From the NCBI RefSeq assembly GCF_037893015.1, contig NC_133660.1, forward strand, positions 285,111,078 through 285,175,077: a stretch of DNA of 64,000 nt, written 5' to 3'. Under the pieces are notes generated by a model. It was not told the origin of the DNA and made no database searches. It saw only the letters and a program-made list of their open reading frames with translations. The DNA is from Macrotis lagotis. Its lineage: Eukaryota; Chordata; Mammalia; Peramelemorphia; Peramelidae. This document shows, piece after piece, positions 1 through 10,600 of this stretch. The position numbers and the translations under genes were made by a program. Each line of letters begins with the position of its first letter. Position 1 is the first letter of the stretch.

Positions 1-156
1 TTTTTTCTTTTTTTGATTTTTGCAAGGTAATGGGGTTAAGTGACTTGTCCAAGATCACACAGCTAAGTAAGTATTAGGTGTCTGAGACTGGATTTGAACT
101 CAGGTCCTCCTGGTTCGAAGATCAGTGCTTTATCTACTACACCAGCTAGCTCCCCC
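1..156 (-). repeat. tRNA-type marsupial SINE (WSINE-like), minus strand
   Basis: Reads as the reverse complement of the window's common SINE: T-rich tail, then TGGGGTTAAGTGACTTG, ending in CAGCTAGCTCCCC. It is cut by the window start. Confidence 0.85.
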
Positions 157-730
157 ACATTATTTTTCTTGTGCTTTTCCCCCATGAAACATGGCTGTTA
201 TGGAAATGTTGTGTTTAATTCCACATGTATAACATGGGGAGAGATGGGAAGGGAGAAAATTAAAAACTCTGAATTTAAAAAAAAAGATGTCAATAAAAAG
301 TGAAAATTCAGAAAATATTAAAAAAAAATTCCTAGATCTTGGTGGATTGCCCACTGGTTCTCAAGATCATCTTATCCAGATCTCCCTAGGAAGCCCCTTC
401 TCGCACTTGTGAATACAGCCTCCCCTCAATTTCACATGCCCATCACCCCTGCTCCTTGCCTTTAGGGGTTGGTTGAGAAGTTTGGGAGGGGAAGGAAGGT
501 CATAAGAAATGGGTGAAAACTGATAAGGATTTCTATGCTGTCACAGCCACTGTTCTGTTTGGTTTATCTCCAAGCAGATGTTTTGCTCTTCCCTCTCTTC
601 ATCATGTCCTGGAATTGATTCTTTACTCTCACCAAGAATTAAATCCATATGTGCCAGAGACAGTCATCTAGCTGGAGTGAAAGAGAGGAGTGGGCTGCAC
701 TATTGATCACAGCCTTCCTCTCAGTTCTCA
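157..730 (+). other. Intron 3 remnant of the upstream PLAAT copy
   Basis: No gene seen. It holds the ATGG-AAATGTTTTG/CACATGTATAA repeat tail also found in A (11.78 kb), B (15.9 kb) and C (34.6 kb). After that comes the conserved stretch that leads into exon 4 in copies 0, B and C. Confidence 0.6.
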
Positions 731-731
731 G

Positions 732-826
732 GTCACAGATGTCTTCACGACAGTCACAAACTGTTTGGGATAAGTGACATTTTGGCTGCTGCCAGCTTTG
801 TTGGCAGAATGTTTTCAAGAAACTGA
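732..826 (+). pseudogene. Last exon of an upstream PLAAT copy (copy 0), reading frame disturbed
   Basis: The exon follows a good acceptor (TCAG at 728-731) in the same setting as exon 4 of A/B (16463) and C (35818). Like them it opens in phase 0 with GTC. The open frame gives VTDVFTTVTNCLG and then TAA at 771-773, before any membrane segment. One base out of frame, the next stretch reads ISDILAAASFVGRMFSRN and then TGA at 824-826. This resembles the C-terminal anchor of human PLAAT2/PLAAT3 (LAAASLVG and MFSRN). A one-base indel has therefore probably removed the membrane tail, unless the copy makes a protein with a 13-residue tail and no anchor. The rest of the gene lies left of the window, so its overall state cannot be judged. 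Family assignment rests on position and the tail motif. Confidence 0.65.
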
Positions 827-1105
827 TAGCAATGTTTTTTCAGTGAGGGGTTGTGGGACAGGTAGAAGGGAAGGAATCTGGATATCAAAGTTTAAAAAAA
901 TGAGTGTTAAAATTGTTTTTCCATGTTGACTGGGGAAAAATAAGATACTAAATCAAAGAAAATTTTTATCAAAAAAGTAAAAAATCTTTCTTTACAAAGA
1001 AAAAAAATAAATAAAACTGATAACAAAATTAATAAAGCAGCCATCCAAGTCATGGTAGCTTGGCTGCACCATAAGGCTCATGCACAATGTGTCCTCACTG
1101 CTTGT

Positions 1106-1111
1106 AATAAA
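1106..1111 (+). promoter_or_regulatory. Possible polyadenylation signal of PLAAT copy 0
   Basis: AATAAA lies in a stretch (GCAGCCATCCAAGTCATGGTAGCTT, from 1037) that matches the 3' UTR of gene C (TCTTCCAAGTTATGGTAGCTT, near 35922). Gene C has AATAAA at the matching place. Confidence 0.5.
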
Positions 1112-1199
1112 GATGGTTCTATTATCAAAAGAAGATCCACTGGGGAAAGACCCAGGATGAGTTATTCCATGTTCTTCCTCATAGTTTAGTCTGAAAACT

Positions 1200-2560
1200 G
1201 AATTATTTTCCATAAATCTTTCCTGGTTCTATGGTGACCCAGTCTCTCCTTAACTATACTTAGAGGAAAAGAAAACCAGTACCCAGATCATCCCTCATAC
1301 TCTTTAATGAAAAGGACCCTCAGTGATTCTATCCTCTAGTCCCAATGCCTCATCTGAGAAAAGAGGGGACAGAGAGGGAGTAACTTCCAAAGTAACAAAA
1401 TAGGAAAGGCTCAGAACTGGTTTCATTTGGCATCCTCTTGTAGTAAATCCAGGACCCTTTTCACACAATGGCTGGATGCTTCTTGGTGTGTTAGGAGATT
1501 GGTGTGTGATGGAATTACTACATTTCTTCCCCTGAAGACTAGAATTCCCTGCTTCCCACAGAAATTTCTAAAATATTCCAACCCCCACAAACAAAGTCAC
1601 TATATCCAAATGCTCATTTTAGGAAATAATCTGTGAATATACAAATAACTAATAAGTCTGACTTGATAGAATTATGGTGACAGGGTGGGATGGGGGAAAA
1701 GGAAGGAAGATAATGTCAACTGTTCTGTTTTTCAGTTTCATAAATGGGAGCTTGAGACAAGACCCTTTTAGGTGGTGGGGGTCTGGCATTTCTCTATCTA
1801 CATTCATTGGCCATGGCCAGGGTAACATCTATCCATAGACTTCCTATGGCTAGCCACTGCAAATGGATGGAGTGAAGATGCATCCTGAGCACTGCTGTGG
1901 GTGGTGTGTTAATCTCGCTACACCTGACCAGAACTCCTTCAACTCTCCTGTGGTTTTAGGACTTTAGGTGCAGAGTGACTTCAGTACAGCCTCACTTAAC
2001 CAATCTTACAGCCTAGGTGAAGTTAGAAAGACTCTTTCTTTACTCCCATGTGATCTGAGGAGAGTCAGGAAAGACTTTCAAAGACCAATCTGGTTGAAAT
2101 TCATCAGTAGAGATGCATGTTAAAACATACCAAATGCAGAAATTCTACTCCATTCCCCCAAATTGTAAAATTACAGGTATATTTGTTTTGTAAGTTTTTT
2201 TTTTATCTTTGCCTCAGATTCAGATCGGCCAATCTGCCACCAGTGATCTGAGATAATAGGGTATGGTACAGGAGAGTCTGGATGGTGCCTACCTGGCAGG
2301 TAAAAAGAGAGGTTTGGAATATGAGTTGTTGCTAGGAAAAGCTGGCTTAGGGGAGGAGAGTGGAGGGCAGCTGAGAGATGTTGAAGAATGGACGGGGGGA
2401 AGAAAGAGAGCAACCACGATACTATATGAAGTGAGAATCCATTACATTTGAGAGAGATTACTCTATTAAGAGGTGATCCCCTCTGTATCAAGGACAGCTT
2501 TTGGGTTATAGCAACAAAAGTGGGATCCAGACTAGGAGTTGGAAGAGGCAACTTGTTACC
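1200..2560 (+). other. Duplicated 3' flank, no gene
   Basis: Matches 36.06-37.45 kb downstream of gene C (for example TTCCTGGTTCTATGGTGACCC at 1220 against the copy at 36108). Open frames here are short and not conserved between the two copies. Nothing coding is supported. Confidence 0.6.
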
Positions 2561-2748
2561 TACTATATGACCTTGGGCAAGTCATTTCTTCTTTGTGCCT
2601 CAGTTTCCTTATCTTCTATTTGAGAATAAAAGCATTTTTCTATTCCTGCCCCCACCCCATAGTACCATGAGATGGAAATGTGTGTAAAGATACTTTGAAA
2701 AGCATAAAATACTATATAGACAAAGGGCTTTTTAATATTTCTTTTTTT

Positions 2749-2880
2749 TAGGTTTTTTTTTTTGTAAGGCAATGGGGTTAAGTGACTTGCCCAAGGCCAG
2801 ACAGCGAGGAAATTATTAAGTGTCTGAGTCCTCCTGACTTCAAGGCTGGTGCTCTATCCATTGTGTCACTTAGCCACCCC
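2749..2880 (-). repeat. SINE (WSINE-like), minus strand
   Basis: T-run, GGCAATGGGGTTAAGTGAC, and an end at TAGCCACCCC show a reverse-oriented copy of the common SINE. Confidence 0.85.
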
Positions 2881-3209
2881 TTTTTAATATTTATTAATAA
2901 AATTTTACCTGTTTTTTTCAAAATCTAAGTCAGAAGCGGATGGGCAAAAAGGAGTTCCTGCCCAGTCACTATTACTGTGACCTAATGACCAATCAGTCTA
3001 CTTAGGTGTTAGGCATCCAAGGCCTTTGTAAAGAGTTCAGGGCTGCAGGGTTTGAGAAGACTTCAGTCCCAGGTAGTTGGAGCAAAAGCACAGGCTTTGG
3101 GCAAGACTTTCCAGCTGTCTGAACTAGATTTACTGGATGGGCTGGGATATTTGGGAGAGTGAAAGTGGTTGAATTTATGCATTATTAGGGTGGTAAGGTT
3201 TGCACCTGG

Positions 3210-3325
3210 AAGGAAGGAAGGAAGGGAGGAAGGAAGGAAGGGAGGAAGGGAGGGAGGAAGGAAGGGAGGGAGGGAGGGAGGGAGGGAGGAAGGAAGGAAA
3301 GAAGGGAGGAAGGAAGGAAGGAAGC
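3210..3325. repeat. (GGAA)n/(GGGA)n microsatellite
   Basis: About 115 bases of purine-only GGAA/GGGA repeats. Long Ser/Pro-Leu or Gly-Arg frames across it are artefacts of the repeat. Confidence 0.95.
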
Positions 3326-3917
3326 CAGTGGGAAGGGAGAGACCAGATGGAAGGGAATGAGGTAGAGGACCCCTGAATGCCCCTGGAATCTCCAACTATC
3401 AGGGACATGGATCAGCAAAACTGGAGGAGAACTGAGGCCTGAATCCACAAGGAGTAGGCTTCCCAAGATTTGGGCAGGACGCCTCAGCACTTCGTCAATG
3501 ATAATGATATAATAATACTAATAGCGGCTCCAGAAGCAGAATCTATCAAGCTGCCATGTGTGTCTGATCTGGGAAGGAATAAAGGAGGACAAAGACAAAA
3601 GAATGTGACACAAGATGAAGGAAAGAGAACTTTCAGTGTTGGGAGTGAAGTAATAGAGATGAGGCTTTTCCCATAGAAGAGGAGTCTTTTTTTTCCTACA
3701 CTGAGACTCAGAGATGAAGGGGTTGGGGTGGGGAGGGGTTTAGTGAATGGCCAGTCTTTCTGGACTGGGTCTCCAGGCTTCTCCTAGTAACACCTCCTAA
3801 GTCTCATCCACCTGGATGACTAAGATGAAGGCCTCTGGACAGCCCTACTAAGGATAATTATGTCTGCATAAAAGATTCATCAGCAAGCTGTTTGTCTAGA
3901 AGTGGGGATGGACTAGG

Positions 3918-4072
3918 GCAGCAAGATGGTGCAGTAGATAAAGCACAGGTCCCAGAGTCAGGAAGACCTGAGTTCAAATCTGGCCTCAGACACTTAATAA
4001 TTGCCTAACTGTGTGACCCTGGGCAAGTCACTTGACCCCATTGATTTAAATAAAAATAAATTTTTTTAAAAA
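3918..4072 (+). repeat. SINE (WSINE-like), plus strand
   Basis: Starts GGCAGCAAGATGGTGCAGTAG, has the internal GTTCAAATCTGGCC box and ends in an A/T-rich tail. Confidence 0.85.
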
Positions 4073-4139
4073 AGAAAGAAATGAGACTGGGCTCATCAGG
4101 GAGTAAGAGCAACTGAGGATGGCCCGTGAACTCCATTAC

Positions 4140-4375
4140 TACCCACAGAATGTCAAAAGTCAATATTCTATGATGGGCCTACTGTGTGCCATTGTGCTAC
4201 ACACTTTACAGTCATCTCATTTGATTTTTACAACCACCCTGTTAAGTAGGTGTGTAATTATTTCCATTCTGCAGCTGGGGAAACTGAGTCACAAGGTAGT
4301 GAGTATCTGAGATTGGATTTGAACTCAGGTCTTCCTAGCTCCAGACCTAGTACTCTCTCCACTTTACTCTAAGGC
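4140..4375 (-). repeat. MIR element, minus strand
   Basis: Contains the reverse MIR core: TGTGCTACACACTTTACA, then CTCATTTGATTTTTACAACC, then GGGGAAACTGAG and GATTTGAACTCAGG. A paralogous copy sits at 39.98-40.22 kb, consistent with the segmental duplication. Confidence 0.75.
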
Positions 4376-4959
4376 ACAAGATGGGAACTGGTCTCCAGAA
4401 TAAATGTTCCTTTTAAATAGGGTGTATTGTAATCTCTACACCTTTCTACAGGTATAGTTTAACAAGGTAATACTGTGAGAATTTCTCATTGTGTATAGAA
4501 GTTTTGCAAAAAGCAGCTTGCTGATATATTGATGCATCTGTGGGAGTTTGAAGAAGAGATTTGTTTTTTGAGGGTGTAAAGAGGAACTGTTTTGAAATAC
4601 CTAAGTTGGAAACTCTGCAACTACATATGAAACTTTTGGGGTTGCATTTGGTTGTTTATAACAAAGCATCATGGACTGAGAATGTACTAGAAAAAAAAAG
4701 TAAACTGGTATGTAGAGGGGTGCTGCCCTCCAAGACTCACAGAGGAGAGGGAACCACTATTGATGACCATCAGAGGTAGCAGAGGAATGTCTTGGGGTGT
4801 CAACATGCCCATACACTGTGGATCGTACCCACCATCACATCTGTTCTTCCATCTCTGGTGCTCAAATTGGGGACCAGTGTCAGGACTTGGTGAAGGACTG
4901 GTCTCCTGGTATTACTTCAGTCACAGGGCCTGGCCCAAGGCCATACCAAGGCTTCTTGA

Positions 4960-5130
4960 ATGCAGTTGGAGGTTTGAATTCCACCTGGTTGGGCCACTGA
5001 CCTTGGACAAGGTCATCCACATTCCTCTTCCACAAAATGAAGCCTCCTTTGGCAGCTCTAGACATCTCTGGTCCCTACTTCACAGGGTTATTGTGATGAT
5101 CCAATGGAACAACATGAAGACATAACATCT
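4960..5130 (+). repeat. MIR-like fragment
   Basis: GACCTTGGACAAGGTCATCC, CCTCTTCCACAAAATGAAG and GGGTTATTGTGATGATCCAAT follow the MIR order. The duplicate lies at about 41.69-41.84 kb. Confidence 0.55.
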
Positions 5131-5747
5131 TTCTAGAAGTGGGAGCTGTTAGAATTTGAGTGTTGGTATTTTTATTCAATCTCCAATCATTTATTAAACA
5201 CTAATACAGGCCAGGCTGGGAGGGAGATGATTTAGATCAGGTCTACAAGACAGGGCACTGGAAACTCTTTTCCAAAGACAAAGGTTTGCATAGATTGAAT
5301 TACAAAACACTCCTTAAGGAATTACAGAACACCCTGAAAAGCAAGGGGGTTCGTCAGTGGTCATGCCTAGGCTGTGCCAATATAATACTAGTGACAATAT
5401 TATCAAAAGTAATTTGCACTTTTAATACTCTATGACATATTGTCAAGAAGATGCTTTATAGAACTTGATAGAATAAGAAAATTCATTGAGGGGCTGTTGG
5501 AAGAGGGGTTGGAGGGGTGGCTGTACCCAGAAAGGCCAACTGGGGAGGACAGACTTTGCGAGTCTCTTCTGGTTCTGGCCTAGAATCGTCTCCCTCTCTC
5601 TGATTCCTGCACTTTTGCCCTTGGCAGTGCCCCATGCCCAACTGGCTGTCATCTCCTCCAAGAGTTCCTTTTCAGGACTCAACTCCCATGCCCAGAGGGT
5701 TCTGACTGGAGTCAGAAAGGTGTGAGAACAAACCTACCTGGACAGAT

Positions 5748-5895
5748 CTAGCTGTGTGATCCTGGGCTAGGCCTGTCTGCCTTAGTTTCCTCATCTGTAA
5801 AATGGGGAAGAACACAATCACATCTCTAGGGTAGTTGTGAACATCATATAAGTGAATCCTGCTACAGCTCATGGGCCAGTGCCTGACCCCTACCA
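5748..5895 (+). repeat. MIR element, plus strand
   Basis: AGCTGTGTGATCCTGGGC, CCTTAGTTTCCTCATCTG, TAAAATGGGG and a GTAGTTGTGAACATCATATA stretch are the MIR 3' core. Confidence 0.7.
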
Positions 5896-5939
5896 AGGGT
5901 AGTATAAATGTGAGCACCTTCTGCAAAACCCCTGGGGGT

Positions 5940-6165
5940 GGGGGTCTCTCCGGGGCCAGGGTGGTGTGAATTTTGCCTTTCTTCAGTCCTCAGTCAGGAC
6001 TTCCCCTATACTTCCTGTTGACTCCTCTCCAACCACTATAAGGATGGAATGGAAGGACTTGGGCCAGGGCCCGCCCAAGCCTTTCTTCCTAGTCCTAGAA
6101 TTCCAGAAAACAGAAACTTAAGTGAGGCCTCCTGCTGAGGACAGTCTTAGTAGGGCCCCTGGGAA
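5940..6165 (-). mobile_element. ERV LTR fragment (tandem-repeat LTR family)
   Basis: The order CTTCCTGTTGACTCCTC, CAACCACTATAAGGATGGAATGG, then GAATTCCAGAAAACAGAAAC and CTGAGGACAGTCTT matches the U3-like parts of the LTRs at 20.04-20.2 and 63.2-63.37 kb. A broken fossil fragment with one repeat unit. It lies in the 5' flank of the A/B PLAAT locus. Confidence 0.6.
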
Positions 6166-6864
6166 GCAGAGAACTCAGGGTTGCCAGTAAGGAACCTTTC
6201 AAAGCCTGAAAGGAAAGCAGGGGTGTCAGACTTGCTTGGTTTGGTCCTGGGGCAGATTTAGGAATTTGGGGTGCCCAGTGTAGGCTGGATGTTGGGAGGC
6301 TTCGTCTCCATGGGAGCTGCTGAGCACCAGAAAGGTTTGCCTTCCTAAGGAGGAGACCTCCCCCCACGCCCCCCCCCCCCCATCCTCAGAATTCCTCAAG
6401 TCAAGGCCAGATGACTCTTGTTGGGACTGTTACACAGGAGACCTCAGAAGGTCTGAAATTCAGGGCATGGGGCCAGGATCCTGGTTCTGAGAACAACATT
6501 TGAAGAATCAGCAAGGCACCCAGGGCAGAACAACTTTGGAAGGAGGCTTGGGTCAGTAGTGTGGTCCGGATATCACAGCCTAGAGCCAACCCTCCCACAA
6601 GCAGGCTCCAGAAGATGGCAAGCACAGCTCAGAACTCACCGAGGACTTTCCAGGTCAGTTAATTCCCCAAGTTGAACAGAATTTTCCTGCCTTCTGATCT
6701 GTCTCTGAAGTTTCATTTTCAGTACCCAAACTGTGCTCTTTGGTCGGGGAGGAGTTAGGATGACTTCAGTCACAGCCGGGGCTGTGGGCCCCTTCCCTCT
6801 GGAGGATACCTTGCCTGCTGGGGTGATTTTTACTAGTCCCAGCACAGAGGTGTGTGTTGTCTGT

Positions 6865-6866
6865 GT

Positions 6867-6919
<53 letters not shown>

Positions 6920-6931
6920 TGTGTGTGTGTG
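6865..6931. repeat. (TG)n microsatellite
   Basis: Uninterrupted TG dinucleotides with a few variants. A shorter TG run sits in the paralogous flank of gene C at 28507-28540. Confidence 0.95.
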
Positions 6932-6995
6932 CGCACTTGCTCTCTGGGTACACCACTGGAGGGCTTCCAATGATTGTCTTTGAATTGAAACAGGT

Positions 6996-7149
6996 AGGGG
7001 TAGCTAGGTGGCGCAGTGAATAAAGCACGGGCCCTGGAGTCAGGAGTACCTGGGTTCAAATCTGGTCTCAGACACTTAATAATTACCTAGCTATGTGGCC
7101 TTGGGCAAACCACTTAACCCCATTGCCTTGAAAAATCTAAAAAAAAAAA
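6996..7149 (+). repeat. SINE (WSINE-like), plus strand
   Basis: GTAGCTAGGTGGCGCAGTG start, GTTCAAATCTGGTCTCAGAC box, A-rich tail. The insertion is flanked by GAATTGAAACAGGTAGGG on both sides (about 6982-6999 and 7150-7167), which is its target-site duplication. Confidence 0.9.
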
Positions 7150-7584
7150 TGAATTGAAACAGGTAGGGGACCAGAACCAGAGAGGGCACCTGTGGCATCA
7201 CTCCCTATCTTGGAAATGGTGTCCAGCTCCCCCCATACCAATGACTGGTTTTTCTGGAGTTTTCTGGAAGGTTCTCATTGTCCCAGGCAGGAAGGCCCCA
7301 GCCCCCAGTCATCCAAGCTCCTGTCTTTTCAGTGATCCATCTAGGTCCAGTCAAGGATAAAGGATCACTCTGCTCCTGCCAAGTGAGATTAGGATGGGAG
7401 AGATGAAGACCAACTGGTCTTAAGTGGGATTCATTGGCAAGCCTAGAGCCTCCCTCTTTGGAGAGCAACAGAGTCCAGCCATGAGCTCCTCCAGCCCCGG
7501 GGTCTGCACACTGACCATTTACCGGCACTGCCTCCTCTTCTTGCTTCCCATGATGGACACTAGAACTTGTCGTTTCTGTCTTAG

Positions 7585-7671
7585 GAAGAACTGCCAAGGC
7601 AGTGCCATCCAGACCCTGAAGATTCTGACCTGCAGAGGGCAGAGATGCAGGCAGGCACTTATAATGACTTT
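7585..7671 (+). CDS. PLAAT A/B exon 1 (5' UTR end and start codon)
   Basis: After a pyrimidine-rich acceptor (TTTCTGTCTTAG, ending 7584) an exon carries the short upstream leader and the ATG at 7645. The matching exon in gene C is 29030-29095. In C the exon ends ATGCAG followed by GTAGGT. Here the same point reads ATGCAG followed by GCAGGC, so the ancestral GT donor is now GC (7651-7652). A strong alternative donor, GTAAGT, sits at 7672, 21 bases on and in the same phase. Using it adds AGTYNDF after Met-Gln. Both exits join exon 2 in phase 0. The short form ends at 7650. Which donor works cannot be told from DNA alone. The leader before the ATG may be joined to a further 5' exon that I cannot place. 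Confidence 0.65.
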
Positions 7672-10600
7672 GTAAGTACAGACAGGATTCATGCTTGTAC
7701 TGTTTGGGGGGGACTTGAGGGGAGAGGGGCTCTGGGTTTAAGGACAAGATGCTCTCCAGGGTCCTCTGGCCCCATTGTGAGAGGGAGACTCAGGCCGACA
7801 CTCGTGGGAGGCTTCCCAACAAGATTCAGTATCTGCCCCTTATTCAGAGGAAATATTGGGAAATTATTGTGTTTTGGAGGACAGTGGAGAGGGGTGTGAC
7901 AAAAACTGGATAAAGGCAGTGCTAGCAGGGGACTAGGATTTACCTTTAAGAAGAACACAAAATGGGTGTTCAGCTGCCGGAGCAAGATTTGGAGAACCAT
8001 TGATTGGAGAGATGGCTGAGCCTCAGACCAAAAGGGCCATGGTCTGTTTTAGATGTCTTGGAACTTACTTGGTGATCAAAGTTCGGATCCTTCCAGCTTT
8101 CAGTTTTGCTGTTCTGAGAGCTAAAAGAGAGTTTGTAATTGAAGGTTGGAAAAAAGACGTTCATTGTCATGACTACAAGACAGAATGAGAGTTGGGGTGG
8201 GATCAAACTTCAAACAGAATGCCAGAGGAGGGATGTCTTAAAGCACGGGCTGTCTACACTGGGGGTTCTTAGAGCAGGGGGTGTCAGAGGTGAAGGGGAT
8301 TTTCGCACATGGGATGTCAGACTTTCCATTATGTCCACAGCTTCTGCTGTTATAAAGAAAGGAGGAAGGGAGGGAGGGAGGGCTGTTTTCTCAGCTCTGT
8401 TACCGATTCTCCTGATTTGTGAAGGTGAGGTTCTAGAATCTGCCATGACAGAAAAGATGCCAGCTCTCAGTGCTTACTATCTAATGGAGAAGACAAGTTG
8501 CAAACTGATCACTCCCATTAGAGGTACAGGGTAGAACAGAGATGACTTCAGTGCTGGGGAGGAGGCTGCTAGTCTTCTGGCAGCCTTGGCAGCAGCCAAA
8601 GAGAGGGTGGAGGGGTGCTGCAGAGGACCTCACCCCAAAAGTGGAGGGGACTTGGCTCCCTGCCCAAACAGGTCAGGATGTCCCATTCTGAGGAATGCCA
8701 CTATTAGGGGCACATTCCTTTGACTTAAGACTGTGTGTCCCTGAGAAGGAAATTCCTGAGAAAGGGATGAGAATTTAAGCCACCATGGGTTGTTATCCCT
8801 TAATATACCCCTTGCAGACCTCCTAATGTCTTTGTCTTCCTGTTTTGGTTTAGCTTATACCATGTATGAGTTGTAGATGATAGAGGACATGTTTTTTAAT
8901 TGAGGGAAATAGAGGAAGATGCCAGTTGAGGATATTTTCAGGTTGTCAGGGATTGGGCCCCAAAATAGAGTGGAAGGTCAAAGACAAATTCTTGCCCTCC
9001 CTTTTGAGTTTTGCTTGGTAGTGGCCAAGTCAGACCTTAAGTTTCTTTCTCCGTGGTTACCACTGAGGGCCTTGCAGGCCTGTCCTTGCATTTCCAGGGC
9101 AGTAGGGGAAGAGTGATACCCCGGATCTTATCGTTCTGAAAAGCTAGCTGGGGAGGGAGAGGTCAGCACAAAGCAAGACATATGGAGGATAACATGGCTC
9201 TTACCACTCACTGCTCACCTGAGTAATGATGAGGTTTGAGAATGCTTTATGGTGTCATCTCTAAAGAATTCAGATTCAGATTGTCTCCAAGTCTAACAAA
9301 AGGCATTTCTTTTTCTTTTGGGGGTCATGCTCCTAGCAGATTCTCCTCCCTAGGGATGGCAGGAGGCTTATCACCTGGTCACAGAGGCAAAGTAGAGTTG
9401 TACATACAGCTACCCATAATGCATACAGAAAAGACCACTGAGGGGAATATGATAATGTTATCATAATTACCCTGACTTTATCATGCTCACCCAAAAGAGA
9501 GTAAGGAAGGTAGTGCCTTGTCGTGCACACTGTGACAACAAAGAGAAGATAAAAAAGCAAAACTAGGGTCCCTGCCCTCAAATAGGGGCAACCTCATGTT
9601 TGAGCCTTGTCAGGATGTTCCCAGACTTAGGGGAGTCCGCCAAACTGAGAAGCTTTTTGGGGCCTAGAACTGTCCAGGGTTACAAGGGGTTATACAAGTT
9701 TTAATATTGTACTTCAGTACCAGTGCTCCTCTTGACCCTAGGACTGTGACCAGGACCTCTGCTCCCCTAGGTCCAATCACAAGCATCTTCTCTACTTTGG
9801 TATTGCAACCCAGAACTGCTTATGGGCAACCAAGTTGCCAATCAGAGCCAGCTTCACCCAGTGCCAGCAAAGGGTCTCTTATAATCTTTCTGACCAGTCG
9901 TCTGAACCCCTTTACTCTCTATCACTGGACTGAGAGCTCCTGAAGCTGTTGGCTGCTGCTCCGCTGCCTCCAAGGCCCACTGGTGGTGTTCTTTGCCCAC
10001 CCCTTGCAGACCTCCTAATGTCTTAGGCTAGAAAAATGGCACTCTTTAACCTTTTGTTGGTTCTGTTTGAATTGAGGCATTGTTCAAATCTGGAAGGGAA
10101 TGTTGGGAGAGTTCAACTGTAGTACTGGCCTATACTCTGTCATCTAGGCTTCCAGGATGTCACAACTTTTCTAAGCCTTTTCTTCTATAGTTCAACACCC
10201 CTAGTTCCTTCACTTTATCCTTTTATGACCTTTCCCAATCCACTTGCAATATGCCCTCCTATCTTTTTCCATTTCCAAATACAACTTCTAACCTGGCCTT
10301 GGTTTGTGGTTTTATAGCCAGATCCCGAGCCCGGAGATGTGATTGAGATTTTCAGAACAGGCGACTATCACTGGGCTATTTATGTGGGTGATGGTTATAT
10401 CGTCCATGTGGCACCTCTAGGTAAGAAGCATTTCTGCTTTGTGAAGTTGTATGTGTTGGGGAGGTGGAAGTTAGAAAGTGAGCTGATTAGATGACTGTTA
10501 GATTATCTGTTTATAGATGACAGATTAATATATGGTTGATGAAACCACTTGGGTGGATCTCAAGTCTAATTTTGGGGACAGCTAGATCATCCTCCAACTG

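Larger units (their letters stand above)
360..5200 (+). other. Duplicon 0: 3' part and flank of the upstream PLAAT copy
   Basis: This stretch matches, in the same order, parts of the flanks behind exon 4 of the A/B locus (about 16.06-17.45 kb) and behind exon 4 of gene C (about 35.4-42.0 kb). Visible anchors are GGGGTTGGTTGAGAAG at 464, 16141 and 35501; TATTTGGGAG-type sequence near 3150, 17360 and 38950; and the segment from 4.7 to 5.2 kb that returns at 41.4-41.9 kb. It marks the tail of one segmental duplication unit. SINEs and a GGAA microsatellite interrupt it. Limits are approximate. Confidence 0.7.

Noticed and set aside
3063-3490. Long Pro/Leu/Ser-rich and Gly/Arg/Glu-rich frames on both strands
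   Set aside because: They are translations of the GGAA/GGGA microsatellite and have no other content.
6636-7059. His-Thr-rich and Cys-Val-rich frames around 6.9 kb
   Set aside because: They read through the TG microsatellite and a SINE.
7205-7747. 180-codon frame on the minus strand
   Set aside because: It is antisense to the PLAAT exon 1 region, has no family motif, and the paralogous stretch of gene C does not keep it.
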